64,000 nt of DNA, from assembly GCA_004558145.1 (NCBI GenBank), contig SFDQ01000003.1:124001-188000 (forward strand). Reading direction: 5' to 3'. The notes under the pieces were generated by a model. That model was not told the DNA's origin. It did no database searches and saw only the letters and a list, made by a program, of their open reading frames with translations. Below, piece after piece: positions 36,602 through 46,075 of the stretch. Each line of letters starts with the position of its first letter. The stretch's first letter is position 1. This stretch comes from Oscillospiraceae bacterium (GTDB lineage: Bacteria > Bacillota_A > Clostridia > Oscillospirales > Ruminococcaceae). Made by a program: the position numbers and the translations under genes.

Positions 36602-36659
36602 GCGCTGCGGCAAGGGCTGTGCGCCCCTGGCAGGCATGCACCGTGAGGAGGGGAGAAGT

Positions 36660-37472
36660 ATGGACACACTTGAATGCAGTACCCGCTATCCGTTCATCCT
36701 TGTGCACGGCACCGGCTTTCGGGACTGGGGCTATTGGGGCCGCATCCCCCGGGCGCTGGAGCAGCGGGGCGCAAAGGTGTTCTTCGGCGGGCAGGACGGC
36801 TGGGCCACCGTGGAGCACAACGCGGAACTGCTCAAAGCGCGGGTGAAAGAAGTGATGGAGGAGACCGGCTGTGAAAAGGTCCACATCATCGCTCACTCCA
36901 AGGGCGGGCTGGACGTGCGGTATATGGTCTCCTCGCTGGGCATGGCGCCCTGCGTTGCCTCGGTGTCGCTGGTGTCGGCGCCAAACCACGGCTCAAAGAC
37001 CATGGACGCGCTGACCCGGCTGCCCCGCTGGGCGTTCCGCCTTGGCGGCTTTTTCGTGAATCTCTGGTACCGCCTGCTGGGGGACCGTCATCCTGATTTC
37101 TGCGCCGTCTGCGGCCAGTTCACCACGGCCTGGGCGCAGGAGTTCAACCGCGCCAACCCGGACGCGGAGGGCGTGCTCTACCGCAGCTATGCCGGGGCGA
37201 TGCGCTCCTGGCGCGGCGATGTGTTCATGTGGTGGCAAAACCTCATCATCGGCTTGGTGGAAGGGGAAAACGACGGCCTTGTGACCGCCGAGTCCGCCCA
37301 ATGGACGGGCTTTCAGGGTGTTTGGCGCGGTGCGGCTGGGCGCGGCGTTTCCCACATGGACGAGGTGGATTTCCGCCGCCGCCCGCTGCGCCGTCGGGGC
37401 GAAGTTTTTGACGTGGTGGACGAATACATACGCATGGCAGCCCAGCTCAAGGAGCTGGGCTGTGAACCATAA
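36660..37472 (+). CDS. Lipase-like alpha/beta hydrolase
   Basis: 270 residues from ATG 36660 after AGGAGG. The fold's oxyanion strand FILVHGTGF is near the start. The nucleophile elbow is AHSKGG (Ser 80), the acid is probably the Asp in GENDGLVT, and the His lies in SHMDEVDF. It resembles bacterial triacylglycerol lipases. There is no signal peptide, so it is probably cytoplasmic and may act on acylglycerols or esters. Confidence 0.85.
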   Translation: MDTLECSTRYPFILVHGTGFRDWGYWGRIPRALEQRGAKVFFGGQDGWATVEHNAELLKARVKEVMEETGCEKVHIIAHSKGGLDVRYMVSSLGMAPCVASVSLVSAPNHGSKTMDALTRLPRWAFRLGGFFVNLWYRLLGDRHPDFCAVCGQFTTAWAQEFNRANPDAEGVLYRSYAGAMRSWRGDVFMWWQNLIIGLVEGENDGLVTAESAQWTGFQGVWRGAAGRGVSHMDEVDFRRRPLRRRGEVFDVVDEYIRMAAQLKELGCEP

Positions 37473-37486
37473 AAGGGGAGAAGACT

Positions 37487-38050
37487 ATGGAACGACACTG
37501 CTTTCAGCAGCTGCCTGACGGATATGAAAAAACTCTGACTCTGGACCTGCAGAAAGACACAAAGCTTGCGCTGGTGGTCAACGGGCTGGCCGTTGGCATT
37601 GCCGCAGTGATGCTGGCGGCGGGCTTTTTGCTGATGCCGGTCTTCACCATCTTCGCGAGCCTGCCGGCGCTTGCGGCGTTTCTGGTCTGCACCGTGCTGT
37701 ATATGGTGCTCCATGAACTGGTGCACGGCGCCTGCATGAAGCTGTTCGGCGCAAAAAAGGTGCGCTTCGGATTCACCGGGCTGTACGCTTTTGCCGGCAG
37801 CAGCGAGTACTTCAAGAAGGGAGCCTACATCGTGGTGGCGCTGGCGCCGCTGGTGGTGTGGGGCGCGGTGTTCCTGGCGCTGAACCTTGCCATGGGTGCA
37901 AAGCGTTTCTGGTTCATCTACCTGCTGCAGCTGGTCAACGTTTCGGGCGCGGCAGGGGACCTGTATGTCTCATTCCGCTTTCTGCGCATGCCGAAAGATA
38001 TTCTGGTGCAGGACACCGGCGTTTCCATGACGGTCTTCAACCGAAACTGA
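37487..38050 (+). CDS. DUF3267 family putative zinc metallopeptidase
   Basis: 187 residues with four membrane helices and HELVHG, a HExxH zinc motif, at the start of helix three. A second conserved part is GSSEYFKKGAYIVVALAPLV. The family is predicted to be intramembrane zincins, but substrates are unknown. It lies 14 nt after the lipase gene, with GGGG upstream of ATG 37487. Confidence 0.85.
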   Translation: MERHCFQQLPDGYEKTLTLDLQKDTKLALVVNGLAVGIAAVMLAAGFLLMPVFTIFASLPALAAFLVCTVLYMVLHELVHGACMKLFGAKKVRFGFTGLYAFAGSSEYFKKGAYIVVALAPLVVWGAVFLALNLAMGAKRFWFIYLLQLVNVSGAAGDLYVSFRFLRMPKDILVQDTGVSMTVFNRN

Positions 38051-38061
38051 TGGGATAAAAC

Positions 38062-38107
38062 AAGCGGCCCCGGACTTTCCGAAAAGAAAAGTCCGGGGCC
38101 GCTTTTG
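38062..38107. terminator. Bidirectional terminator
   Basis: AAGCGGCCCCGGACTTT pairs with AAAGTCCGGGGCCGCTT around a 9-nt loop, between convergent genes. Confidence 0.9.
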
Positions 38108-38119
38108 CGGTTTCAGAGG

Positions 38120-39757
38120 TCACTGGATGCTCTCTGTGCCAAAGGGCTGTTCTGTGCATTTGGAAACGCACCAGCTGCCTTTGCCGCCCAGCGAGCGGTG
38201 CAGGGTATAGACGAGGTCATAGTCCGGCACAAGGCCCAGTTCATCCTTATAATAGCGGCGCACTACCGTGGCGGTGCCGCCGGCAAGGCCGCCGCCCAGG
38301 TCGCGGCAGACCATGTCGATGTCCGAAAGGAAACCGTCCATGGGCATCAGCGCAAAGCGGCCGTTTTCCTCAGTGCAGTTCTGCAGCAGTCTGTCCTGGT
38401 CCACCGTGTATTTCGGCTCGTCCAGATATTCCCGCGCCGCCTGCTGGAATTCTTCGGCGGTGAAACGGCCGTCCGCATCGGTGCGCCCCTCCTGCGACAT
38501 TCGCACCACAATATAGGCTGTCTCGGCAGGGTGAGTGCTTTGGGAGTTCTTCCACCAGTCCTTGTCGGTGGGGCCGCTGCTGGCCCAGTTGTGGAAAAGG
38601 CTCGTCACACTTGTCAGCTCGCGGCTCAATGCAGTGGTCTCTTCGCTTTCCGGGGCTCTGCCCAATCCGAAGGCCGCCTGCTCGCTGTCCGGATACATGC
38701 GCTGTATCACCCCGTCCACCCGGTCGATGTCGCGGCCAAAGGTCAGCAGATACCAGTTGGAACCTGTGCGCAGCGGGGTGGAGCCGGGGTCATCCACGTC
38801 CAGCCGCAGATAGACCGCGCCGTCGGGGCCGACCTCCACCTCGTGCCCCGTCACCTTCAGGCCGGTGATGTCCTTCAGCGGATAGCCCAGCTCCTGATAG
38901 CTTGCCGGCGCTTCAAACAACCCGGAGAAGCACCAGTCCACCCAGCGCTGTTCGCCGCGGGTGAGGGCGTCGCCCAGCGTCCAGGCATACCGCAGCGAGG
39001 TGGCAAGTTCAGGGTCGTCTCCCGCCGCCTGTTCCAGTTTCGGGGGAAGTTGGACAAAGGAATTGTCGGCGGCCATTTCGCTCTTCCAGCCGTCTATTTT
39101 CCAGCCGCTTTCCTCCCGGCGCAGGGTCAGGGGATAATTTTCGAGCATCTGCACCGTGCCGCCCTGGTAGGAAAGTTCCGCCTGCAGGCTGATAACGTTC
39201 TCGGTGCGCCCGATCAGCGTCAGCTTGCCGGTGTATTGACGCAGGGGCGCCTGTCGGAACAGCCAGTTTTCGCTGGCGTAGAGCTTCCCGTCCCGCTCCC
39301 GCAAAGCGCACACCGCGTCCGGCGCAAAAAACTCCTGCAGCATCTCATCGGTATAGGCTTCGCTGAATACTTCTGACAGCATCTGCTGCAGCTGGGCCTT
39401 GTCCTGCACGGAAGGAAGATGGTAAAAGACGATGCTCTGGCCATACAGGTCCTCGGTGAAAGAGTCCTCCTTGTCCAGTTCCCACAGGGAAGGGGCTGCG
39501 GCCTGGTCGTCCAGGGTCTGGCCCTGTGCGATCAGGTCTGCCGCAAGCCGGAATATCTCATCCTCGCTCATCTGCGTGCCGGAAGGGATGCCTTCAATCT
39601 GAGGCTCTTCCTCGCTCTGCGCGGCGGAGGAAGCAGGCAGGCTTTGGGAGGGCGCGCCGGTCTGGCCGCAGCCGAACAGGCTCAGGGCCAGCGCCGCGGC
39701 GCAGCCTGCGGCACCAAAACGCTTGAAAAGGCAAAGTGTTTTCTGAGCTTTTTTCAT
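38120..39757 (-). CDS. Large lipoprotein, possibly with an IseA/NTF2-like domain
   Basis: 545 residues from ATG 39757 (AAGGAGGG upstream). The signal peptide ends in a lipobox, LSLFGC. A Ser/Ala/Glu-rich linker follows; the remainder is extracellular. Residues around 125-235 (EAYTDEMLQEFF, then DGKLYASENWLF) recall the IseA/NTF2-like fold found in some cell-wall-hydrolase inhibitors, a tentative resemblance. The rest is unassigned. It stands alone downstream of the DUF4340 gene, separated by that gene's terminator. Confidence 0.72.
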   Translation of the reverse strand: MKKAQKTLCLFKRFGAAGCAAALALSLFGCGQTGAPSQSLPASSAAQSEEEPQIEGIPSGTQMSEDEIFRLAADLIAQGQTLDDQAAAPSLWELDKEDSFTEDLYGQSIVFYHLPSVQDKAQLQQMLSEVFSEAYTDEMLQEFFAPDAVCALRERDGKLYASENWLFRQAPLRQYTGKLTLIGRTENVISLQAELSYQGGTVQMLENYPLTLRREESGWKIDGWKSEMAADNSFVQLPPKLEQAAGDDPELATSLRYAWTLGDALTRGEQRWVDWCFSGLFEAPASYQELGYPLKDITGLKVTGHEVEVGPDGAVYLRLDVDDPGSTPLRTGSNWYLLTFGRDIDRVDGVIQRMYPDSEQAAFGLGRAPESEETTALSRELTSVTSLFHNWASSGPTDKDWWKNSQSTHPAETAYIVVRMSQEGRTDADGRFTAEEFQQAAREYLDEPKYTVDQDRLLQNCTEENGRFALMPMDGFLSDIDMVCRDLGGGLAGGTATVVRRYYKDELGLVPDYDLVYTLHRSLGGKGSWCVSKCTEQPFGTESIQ

Positions 39758-39870
39758 GGATGCGCGCCCTCCTTTTCCGTGGTGTGACACGGGAAAATTC
39801 TCTTTGTATATCAAACGAGTCAGACCCGCCGAAAAATTGCACAGAAGCCGCCCTGCCGCCGCCGGAAAGC

Positions 39871-39903
39871 AAAAAAAGGAGCCGCCCTGAAAAGGGCGGC
39901 TCC
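39871..39903 (-). terminator. Terminator of the ABC / DUF4340 operon
   Basis: GGAGCCGCCCT / AGGGCGGCTCC with a 4-nt loop; the minus-strand product ends in seven T. Confidence 0.88.
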
Positions 39904-39916
39904 CGGCGGAGCATGG

Positions 39917-41356
39917 TCACAGAACGATGGTGTTCACGGCTTCGATCAGGTCCACCACGTCGGAGCGGGGAACCAGCGCGAAGGGGGTGCCGTCCACCAC
40001 GGCAAGGCAGTGCTCGCCGTCGTAGCGGTAGAATTCGATCTGGACCTTCGGATGGGTCTCGCTGTCCAGCGTCACGGTCATGCCCAGCTCTTCCTTCTGA
40101 GAGGGGATCTCGTCCGTGAATTCGTCCGCGTTCACAGCGGTGAGGGCGGTCTCCAGGCCGCTGATGTCCAGTTCTTCATCACCGAAGAGAAAGGTCTTGT
40201 CGTCGCCCGACCCCTTGGAGGTGATGGTGTAGACCTGGCCTTCCAGCGAGATGTCAAAGCCGGTCACGTCGGCAAAGTCGGCGGTGAGCACCTCGGTGTG
40301 GCGCAGATCGTCGTAGGTGCAGGCCATCAGCGCTTCATAGCTGCTGCCGGAGATCTGATACACGATCTGGGAGTCATTGATGCGCGCGTAGGCGGTGATC
40401 TCTTCCTCCTCGCTCTCGCCGGAGCTGCTGCTGGATGCCGCGGCGGAGGAGGCGTCCTCCTCTTCGGTCTGGGCGGCAAGCTCCTCGGGGTCGCGGCTCA
40501 CGCTGAGGGTGAAGGTGGAGGGAGTCTCATCCTCGCTGTCCAGTTCGGTGTATTCCACCGTCACGGTTACTTCCGGGTCATCCAGCCCGTAAGAGGCCAG
40601 TTCCTCGTCGGTGACGTTGTAGGTCACATAATTGGAGAAGTCGGTGTTGCTGATGGAGGACAGATAGCTTTCCACCGAAGAAGTGTCCAGCGGCAGCAGA
40701 TTGTCGCCGTCCTGCTTGTAGTAAACGTCGTCGCTGCACAGGGTGTAGGTGTTGTCCTCGGTGTACTCCTGCCAGACCACATCGTAGGCCTCGGGTCCGT
40801 CAAAACGGATGCTCGACACCTCGTCAAAGGAGGGCACCTCGTCGTGGGCGATCATGTCGCTGAGCTCAAGGTCGAAGGCGTCCAGCGGGTCGCTCACCGC
40901 GAGATACACGTTCCCGTCGCCGATGGAGACATACCGCTGGGAGTCCATGGAGCTGTAATCGCCCAGCTGGATCTCATAGCTGGTGTCGCTGGTGGTGATG
41001 TCGATGGTGCAGACGGGTTCGTCCAGCCCGTACTGGGCGAAGTCGGTGACATTTTCGATGACGAAGGCGGCCCGGAAGTCTTCGAACTCCGCCAAGAGGT
41101 CGCTTATCTTCTCTTCGCTCACCGGGAACGCCTCGTCCTCATCGTACAGCCAGCTGCCGTCCTTGTGGAAGGCGAGGGAGGCGGTCTCCGTCTCCCAGTC
41201 CAGCGCGGACACAGTGTCCGCGTCCACGGCGAGGATGCTCTCGCCGCTGGTCTGGATCTCTTCCTGCTTCTGGTCGTATTGCAAAACGCAGACGGTGGCA
41301 ATGCACACGGCCACCAGCACGCCGAACAGGATATAAAGCCGTTTAGCCCGCTTCAT
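39917..41356 (-). CDS. DUF4340 domain-containing membrane-anchored protein
   Basis: 479 residues: one N-terminal membrane helix (LYILFGVLVAVCIATVCVL) then a long acidic extracellular part with repeated DUF4340-type modules (SALDWETETASLAFHKDG, VTGFDISLEGQVYTI). A Ser/Glu-rich insert lies near residues 300-325. DUF4340 proteins accompany GldG-like ABC systems, as here. It overlaps the GldG-like gene by 14 bases. Expected to sit on the outer membrane face as part of the complex; activity unknown. Confidence 0.86.
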   Translation of the reverse strand: MKRAKRLYILFGVLVAVCIATVCVLQYDQKQEEIQTSGESILAVDADTVSALDWETETASLAFHKDGSWLYDEDEAFPVSEEKISDLLAEFEDFRAAFVIENVTDFAQYGLDEPVCTIDITTSDTSYEIQLGDYSSMDSQRYVSIGDGNVYLAVSDPLDAFDLELSDMIAHDEVPSFDEVSSIRFDGPEAYDVVWQEYTEDNTYTLCSDDVYYKQDGDNLLPLDTSSVESYLSSISNTDFSNYVTYNVTDEELASYGLDDPEVTVTVEYTELDSEDETPSTFTLSVSRDPEELAAQTEEEDASSAAASSSSSGESEEEEITAYARINDSQIVYQISGSSYEALMACTYDDLRHTEVLTADFADVTGFDISLEGQVYTITSKGSGDDKTFLFGDEELDISGLETALTAVNADEFTDEIPSQKEELGMTVTLDSETHPKVQIEFYRYDGEHCLAVVDGTPFALVPRSDVVDLIEAVNTIVL

Positions 41357-42800
41357 TCTGCTTCTTCCTCCTCTTCAAGATAACATACACGCCAACGCAC
41401 AGATAGCCGATGGGGAACACACCGATCATCAGCACTTTGAGCAGCGAGGCGGTGGAGCCGCTGATGGAAAGGTAGTTATAGTTCAGCGACTTGCTGCGGA
41501 TGGCCATGGCCTCGGTCTCGCCGATCAGCGAGGACAGAGCGTTCATGGCAAGGTCGGAGTTGGAGCCGGAAGACAGGGCATTGTACATGTCGTCCAGGAA
41601 GGCGGCGGACGAGAACCAGACGATCTGCCCGTCGTTGTCGCAGGCGATGGAAACGGCCACCGCGAAGGGACCGTCGATGTCGCCGTCCTCTTTCTCGTAG
41701 GTCTGCAGGTCGTAGCCGGCCACCTTGCTGAACGCCTGGTCAGAGGTGGTGAGCAGCTCGGTGACGTTGTCGCCGGCGTTCTCGGAAACGATCAGGCCCT
41801 GGGAGATGGGCATGTTGGGGTAGTAATGCTCCTCGATGAGCGGGTCGGTGATGTCGCTGCTGTTCATGTCGGGCAGCAGGATGTGGGGCTGCACGGTGTA
41901 GTATTCCCGGTTGCCTTCCACCACGATGCCTTCGCAGGTCTCCACGCCGTAGTCCGCCAGCAGGCTGTTCAGGTTGGTCAGCTCACCGTCCTGCACAGGC
42001 CCGGCGATGACCAGCAGCTTGCCGCCGTTCTTGGTGTAGTCGGCCAGCATCTCCTTCTCTTCTTCGGAGATGTCGGAGGAGGGCTCATAGATCATCACGC
42101 AGTCGGCGTCCTCGGGGATCTCGTCCACCGTCAGCAGCGACAGGGTGTTGGTCTCGATGTTCTCCTTTTCGATCTGCTCGCTGAAGCTGGCGGGCAGTTC
42201 CTGTTCGCCGTGGCCTTCCAGCAGATACAGCTGCGGCAGCTCGTCGGTGACCACGTAGTCGATGGCGGAGGTGATGGCGCCCTCGCCGTCGAAGGAGGTG
42301 CTGTAGGAGTAGGAGTACATGTCCGCCTCCTGCACGTAGATGTCATCGTAGGCGATGTAGCGGCTGCGGTCGCCGCACTCCACCACAAGGCTGTTGTTCT
42401 GCACCGTTTCGTCGGTGTACTGCTCGGCGAAGGTGGGGTAAACGTCCGGGTTCTTTTTCACCACGGTGATGTGGTCCGAAAGGCTCTCGTACTTGCTCAG
42501 CAGCGTTTCGATTACATCGTCCTCCGCGCCGGACTGGACGATCCAGTAGATGGTCACGTCCTCTTCCAGAGCGTTCACCACAACCTTCGTGTTGCTGGTG
42601 ATGGAATAGAGCTTGGTGGCGCTGATGTCGTAGCGGGTCATGGAGGCGGGCAGCGCGCTGACCAGAACGTTCACTGCGATCAGAATGGCCAGCAGGATGG
42701 CCGCCGCGGCCAGGGAGTAGGAGCCGCCCTGAAAAGCGAGGCGGCTGCCGGCGTTCTTGGCGCCCTTTTTGTCAGAAGAAAATGGATTCCAGTGTTTCAT
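41343..42800 (-). CDS. GldG-like ABC transport component
   Basis: 485 residues: an N-terminal helix (about 28-50), a large extracellular GldG/IFT52-like part (YDISATKLYSIT, LYLLEGHGEQELP, GGKLLVIAGPV) and a C-terminal membrane helix followed by RRKKQ. In Bacteroidetes GldG partners the GldA/GldF ABC complex; in Firmicutes the same set is common and has no link to gliding. It sits between the permease (start-stop contact at 42800) and the DUF4340 gene. Confidence 0.88.
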   Translation of the reverse strand: MKHWNPFSSDKKGAKNAGSRLAFQGGSYSLAAAAILLAILIAVNVLVSALPASMTRYDISATKLYSITSNTKVVVNALEEDVTIYWIVQSGAEDDVIETLLSKYESLSDHITVVKKNPDVYPTFAEQYTDETVQNNSLVVECGDRSRYIAYDDIYVQEADMYSYSYSTSFDGEGAITSAIDYVVTDELPQLYLLEGHGEQELPASFSEQIEKENIETNTLSLLTVDEIPEDADCVMIYEPSSDISEEEKEMLADYTKNGGKLLVIAGPVQDGELTNLNSLLADYGVETCEGIVVEGNREYYTVQPHILLPDMNSSDITDPLIEEHYYPNMPISQGLIVSENAGDNVTELLTTSDQAFSKVAGYDLQTYEKEDGDIDGPFAVAVSIACDNDGQIVWFSSAAFLDDMYNALSSGSNSDLAMNALSSLIGETEAMAIRSKSLNYNYLSISGSTASLLKVLMIGVFPIGYLCVGVYVILKRRKKQNEAG

Positions 42801-43663
42801 CAGTTGTACCTCCGTTTTTCAAGGGACTGCACCGTCAGAAACAGGAAAAAGGCCGCAACGGACAGGTAATAGACGATGGCCGTCAGATCGAACACGCCGC
42901 TGACAAAGGTGCTGAAACGATCGAAGAGGGAAAGCTGTTTCATGATGTTGGGCAGAAGGCCCTCAAACTTCGTGTAGTCGGTGAAATAGACCAGCACGAC
43001 CAGCGCGAACAGCACCACGCACACGCCCGAGGCGAGCAGCTCGCTCTTCGTCAGATGCCGCACGATGGCGCCCAGCGCAAGAATGATTGCCGCCAGCGCC
43101 AGCACCGAGCCGAAGGCAGTGCTGGAGACGTATTCCGAAAGGCTCACGCTGTAATAGTTGAACAGGATCACGGCGATGCAAACGCCCGCCGCAAGGCCCT
43201 GGTTTTCGGTGAGGGAGGAGATGAAGATGCCGATGGCGATGAGGGCCGCGCCCATGATGAAGATGGCCAGCAGGGAACCGTAGCTGGTGGGCAGGTACAC
43301 GTCGCCGAACTGGGCGAAGATCAGCGGATACAGGCTGATGATGCCCAGGGGGATGAGATAGACCACCAGCAGCGCCAGATATTTGCCCAGGACCACTTGG
43401 GTGGTGCTGATGGGCAGGGAATAGAGCAGCTGGTCGGTCTTCTGGCGGCGCTCCTCTGCGATCACGCGCATGGTCAGGATGGGCACGATGACCACGAACA
43501 CGATGCTGCCGAAGCTGAGCACGTACTCAAAATTGCTCACGGCCGCCTGCAGGTTGTAGAGCATGGAGCCAAACCCCACGATGGCCAGCAGGAACGCGCC
43601 GAACACATAGGCGGTGAAGGAGTGGAAATAGTTTCTCAGTTCATGTTTCAAAACGGCTGTCAT
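42800..43663 (-). CDS. ABC transporter permease, GldF/ABC-2 type
   Basis: 287 residues with six membrane helices in the ABC-2/NatB arrangement: ELRNYFHSFTAYVFGAFLLAI at the start and MRVIAEERRQKTDQLLYSLP after helix two. It pairs with the ATPase encoded just upstream (4-base overlap at 43660-43663). What is moved is unknown; lipid, peptide or antimicrobial export or sensing are possible. Confidence 0.9.
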   Translation of the reverse strand: MTAVLKHELRNYFHSFTAYVFGAFLLAIVGFGSMLYNLQAAVSNFEYVLSFGSIVFVVIVPILTMRVIAEERRQKTDQLLYSLPISTTQVVLGKYLALLVVYLIPLGIISLYPLIFAQFGDVYLPTSYGSLLAIFIMGAALIAIGIFISSLTENQGLAAGVCIAVILFNYYSVSLSEYVSSTAFGSVLALAAIILALGAIVRHLTKSELLASGVCVVLFALVVLVYFTDYTKFEGLLPNIMKQLSLFDRFSTFVSGVFDLTAIVYYLSVAAFFLFLTVQSLEKRRYN

Positions 43664-44658
43664 TGATCGTTCGCCTCGCTTTCTGCGGCAGGCACGGAGG
43701 CCTCAGTCTGCACGGCGGACACGCCGCCCTCGGTCAGCTCAATGAAGATGTCCTCCAGGCTGGCCTTCTTCAGGTTCAGTTCCAGCAGTGCAATGTCCCG
43801 CTTGGCAAAGGCAAAGAAGACCTCGCGGGAGGTGTCGTAAATGTCTTTGGCGTTGGTCTGCATCTGCGCGCGCACCAGGCCCTTCTCCGGCTGGGACACC
43901 TTGATGTCAAAGACATGGGGCACGCCGGCCAGGATGCTGCGCACCCGCTCGGGAGGCGCGTCGGTGGTGAAGGAGATCTCGTTTGTGCCCAGCAGGCTGC
44001 GCTCCAGCTGGTCGGGCTCGTCGAAAGCCACCAGCCGGCCGTGGGCGATGATGAGGATCTTTTCGCAGATGGCCTGCACTTCCGAAAGGATGTGGGAGCT
44101 GAGGATGACCGTGTGCTCCTGGCCAAGCTGGCGGATCAGGTCGCGGATCTCGATGATCTGCAGCGGGTCAAGGCCCACGGTGGGCTCATCCAGAATGATG
44201 ACCTTGGGGTTGCCCAGCAGCGCCTGCGCGATGCCGACGCGCTGCTTGTAGCCTTTGGAAAGGGCCGAGATGCGCCGGTTTTTCACCTCTTCGATGCGCA
44301 CCTGCCGGATGACGCTCTCGATCTGGTCGTTCAGCTCCTGGCCGCGCAGCCCCTTCGCTTCACCCACGAACCGCAGGTATTCCACGGGGGTCTCGTTCAT
44401 ATAAAGAGGCGGCTGTTCCGGCAGGTAACCGATCAGCCGCTTGGCGTTGTCGGGGTCTTCGAAAATGTCGAAGCCGCCGATGGACACGTGCCCGCTGGTG
44501 GCGGACAGGCAGCCGGTCATGATGTTCATCGTGGTCGATTTGCCTGCACCGTTGGGCCCGAGGAAACCATACACATGGCCCTCGTCGATCTCGAAGGAGA
44601 GATCGTCCACCGCCAGAAAGTCGCCATAGTATTTTGTGAGATGCTCAACTTTTATCAT
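43660..44658 (-). CDS. ABC transporter ATP-binding protein, GldA/NatA type
   Basis: 332 residues from ATG 44658 (GGAGGTC 6 nt upstream). The signatures are Walker A GPNGAGKST, Q-loop YLPEQPPLY, ABC signature ALSKGYKQRVG and Walker B VIILDEPTVGLDP. The C-terminal extension (about 220-332) is typical of NatA-like ATPases. First gene of the four-gene operon, driven from the promoter at 44724-44756 that carries the paired CTTTAG boxes. Confidence 0.94.
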   Translation of the reverse strand: MIKVEHLTKYYGDFLAVDDLSFEIDEGHVYGFLGPNGAGKSTTMNIMTGCLSATSGHVSIGGFDIFEDPDNAKRLIGYLPEQPPLYMNETPVEYLRFVGEAKGLRGQELNDQIESVIRQVRIEEVKNRRISALSKGYKQRVGIAQALLGNPKVIILDEPTVGLDPLQIIEIRDLIRQLGQEHTVILSSHILSEVQAICEKILIIAHGRLVAFDEPDQLERSLLGTNEISFTTDAPPERVRSILAGVPHVFDIKVSQPEKGLVRAQMQTNAKDIYDTSREVFFAFAKRDIALLELNLKKASLEDIFIELTEGGVSAVQTEASVPAAESEANDQ

Positions 44659-44723
44659 GGAGTGACCTCCTCGCCGTTGTATTTGGCTCGTTTTTGCGGC
44701 CCATGCCGCTGTTTGCCGTGACA

Positions 44724-44756
44724 AGTATAGAGCGCGAACCTAAAGCGGCACTAAAG
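44724..44756 (-). promoter_or_regulatory. Promoter of the ABC operon with paired CTTTAG boxes
   Basis: On the minus strand CTTTAG (44751-44756), TGCCG, CTTTAG (44740-44745), then 10 nt and TATACT (44724-44729). The direct repeat has an 11-bp period, the pattern bound by OmpR-family response regulators, and replaces a -35 box. The 17-bp repeat unit is identical to the one at 47231-47247. Confidence 0.75.
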
Positions 44757-44775
44757 AAACCGGTGAGGAATTTCC

Positions 44776-44814
44776 GAAAAAACAAAAGGGGAGGCCGCTT
44801 TTCGCGGCCTCCCC
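44776..44814 (-). terminator. Terminator of the two-component operon
   Basis: GGGGAGGCCGC / GCGGCCTCCCC with a short loop; the minus-strand product ends CTTTTGTTTTTTC. Confidence 0.85.
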
Positions 44815-44848
44815 GGCGGAATATGATGCAATTGACAGGAAAAAGCGG

Positions 44849-46075
44849 TCAGCGCTCTTTCAGCTCTGCCCGGAACCCGATGACGCCCTCCTTTTTATAA
44901 GCGGTGACGGACCCCTTGTGCTTTTTGGCGATGGACTGGGCAATGGAGAGCCCGATGCCAAAACTGCCTGTGAAGGTACGTGCCTTGTCGGCACGGTAAA
45001 AGCGGTCAAACAGCCGGTCCAGCTCCAGCCGGTCCACCTCGGCATAGGTGTTCTCCACCGTGAAAATGGGGTGGTGGCGGCAGCGCAGGCTGACGCGTAT
45101 CTCACCGCCCGCGTCGCAGTATTTCACAGCGTTGTCCAGCAGAATGGCGGCCAGCCGCCGCAAAAGCGCCTCGTCGCCGCGGCAGTGCACGCCGGGCTCA
45201 ACAGAAGCGGTGAGCTTTTTCTTTCGGTCGGCGGCGAGGGCTTCGAATTCCGAGACTGTGTCGTCCACCACGCCGCTCAGGTCCACATCCGCCAGCGCCA
45301 GGGGCGTGTCGCTCTCGTCCATGCGGCACAGGGTCACCATCTGATTGATGAGCAGGCCCATGCGCTCGCTCTCGCTGCGGATGTCGTCCAGCCATTCGTT
45401 TTTGCCCACGTCGGCCTCTACGATGTCCAGGTTGGACAGGATGAGGGTCAGCGGGGTCTTCAGCTCGTGGTTTGCGTCGGTGATGAACTGCTTTTGTTTT
45501 TCATAGCTTTCCGCCACCGGGTGCACCACCCGCTTGGAGATGATGATGATGAGCGCCAGGATGAGGAAGGCGCTGCCCAGCAGCACCAGAAAGGCAGTGA
45601 GCAGCAGGCGGCCGGACATGCTGCGGTTCATGGTGCCGTTCACGAACACCAGCGTGGAGCCGGTGTCCGTTTCCACCACGCGATAGCGGTAGTCCGACAC
45701 CCAGCCGCGCCGGGTGCCCTCGGACAGGGCGGTCTGGGCAAAGTCCTCCACCTGTTCTTCGCTGATGGAGGACACCGAATCGATGTTGATGTGGGTAATG
45801 TGGCCGGCGTCGTCCACCCAGACGGTGAAAAAGCGGGTGCTGAACCGGGTCTCTTCGGTGATGATGTTGTCGTATGGGAACGGTTGGGACGGCTGGGCGG
45901 GGTCAAACTCCGGGAACACGCCGTCGTTGAAGGAGATGGCGTCGGCCAGGGTGTCCATCGTGCGGTCCAGCTGGCGGTTGCTGAAAAAGACCAGCACAAG
46001 AAAAATGCCCGAAAACACCACAAAGATGGAAATGGCGCTGATGAGGATAAACTTCCTCTGAAGGCTGACGATCAT
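44849..46075 (-). CDS. Sensor histidine kinase
   Basis: 408 residues from ATG 46075, which overlaps the stop of the regulator gene (ATGA). Two membrane helices (about 8-28 and 148-170) enclose a sensor loop of about 120 residues. HisKA with DANHELKTPLTL (phospho-accepting His near 195) follows, then a HATPase domain with LDNAVKYC, FDRFYRAD and SFGIGLSIAQSIA. It should phosphorylate the regulator encoded upstream. The signal is unknown; the ABC operon is transcribed downstream of it on the same strand. Confidence 0.93.
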   Translation of the reverse strand: MIVSLQRKFILISAISIFVVFSGIFLVLVFFSNRQLDRTMDTLADAISFNDGVFPEFDPAQPSQPFPYDNIITEETRFSTRFFTVWVDDAGHITHINIDSVSSISEEQVEDFAQTALSEGTRRGWVSDYRYRVVETDTGSTLVFVNGTMNRSMSGRLLLTAFLVLLGSAFLILALIIIISKRVVHPVAESYEKQKQFITDANHELKTPLTLILSNLDIVEADVGKNEWLDDIRSESERMGLLINQMVTLCRMDESDTPLALADVDLSGVVDDTVSEFEALAADRKKKLTASVEPGVHCRGDEALLRRLAAILLDNAVKYCDAGGEIRVSLRCRHHPIFTVENTYAEVDRLELDRLFDRFYRADKARTFTGSFGIGLSIAQSIAKKHKGSVTAYKKEGVIGFRAELKER

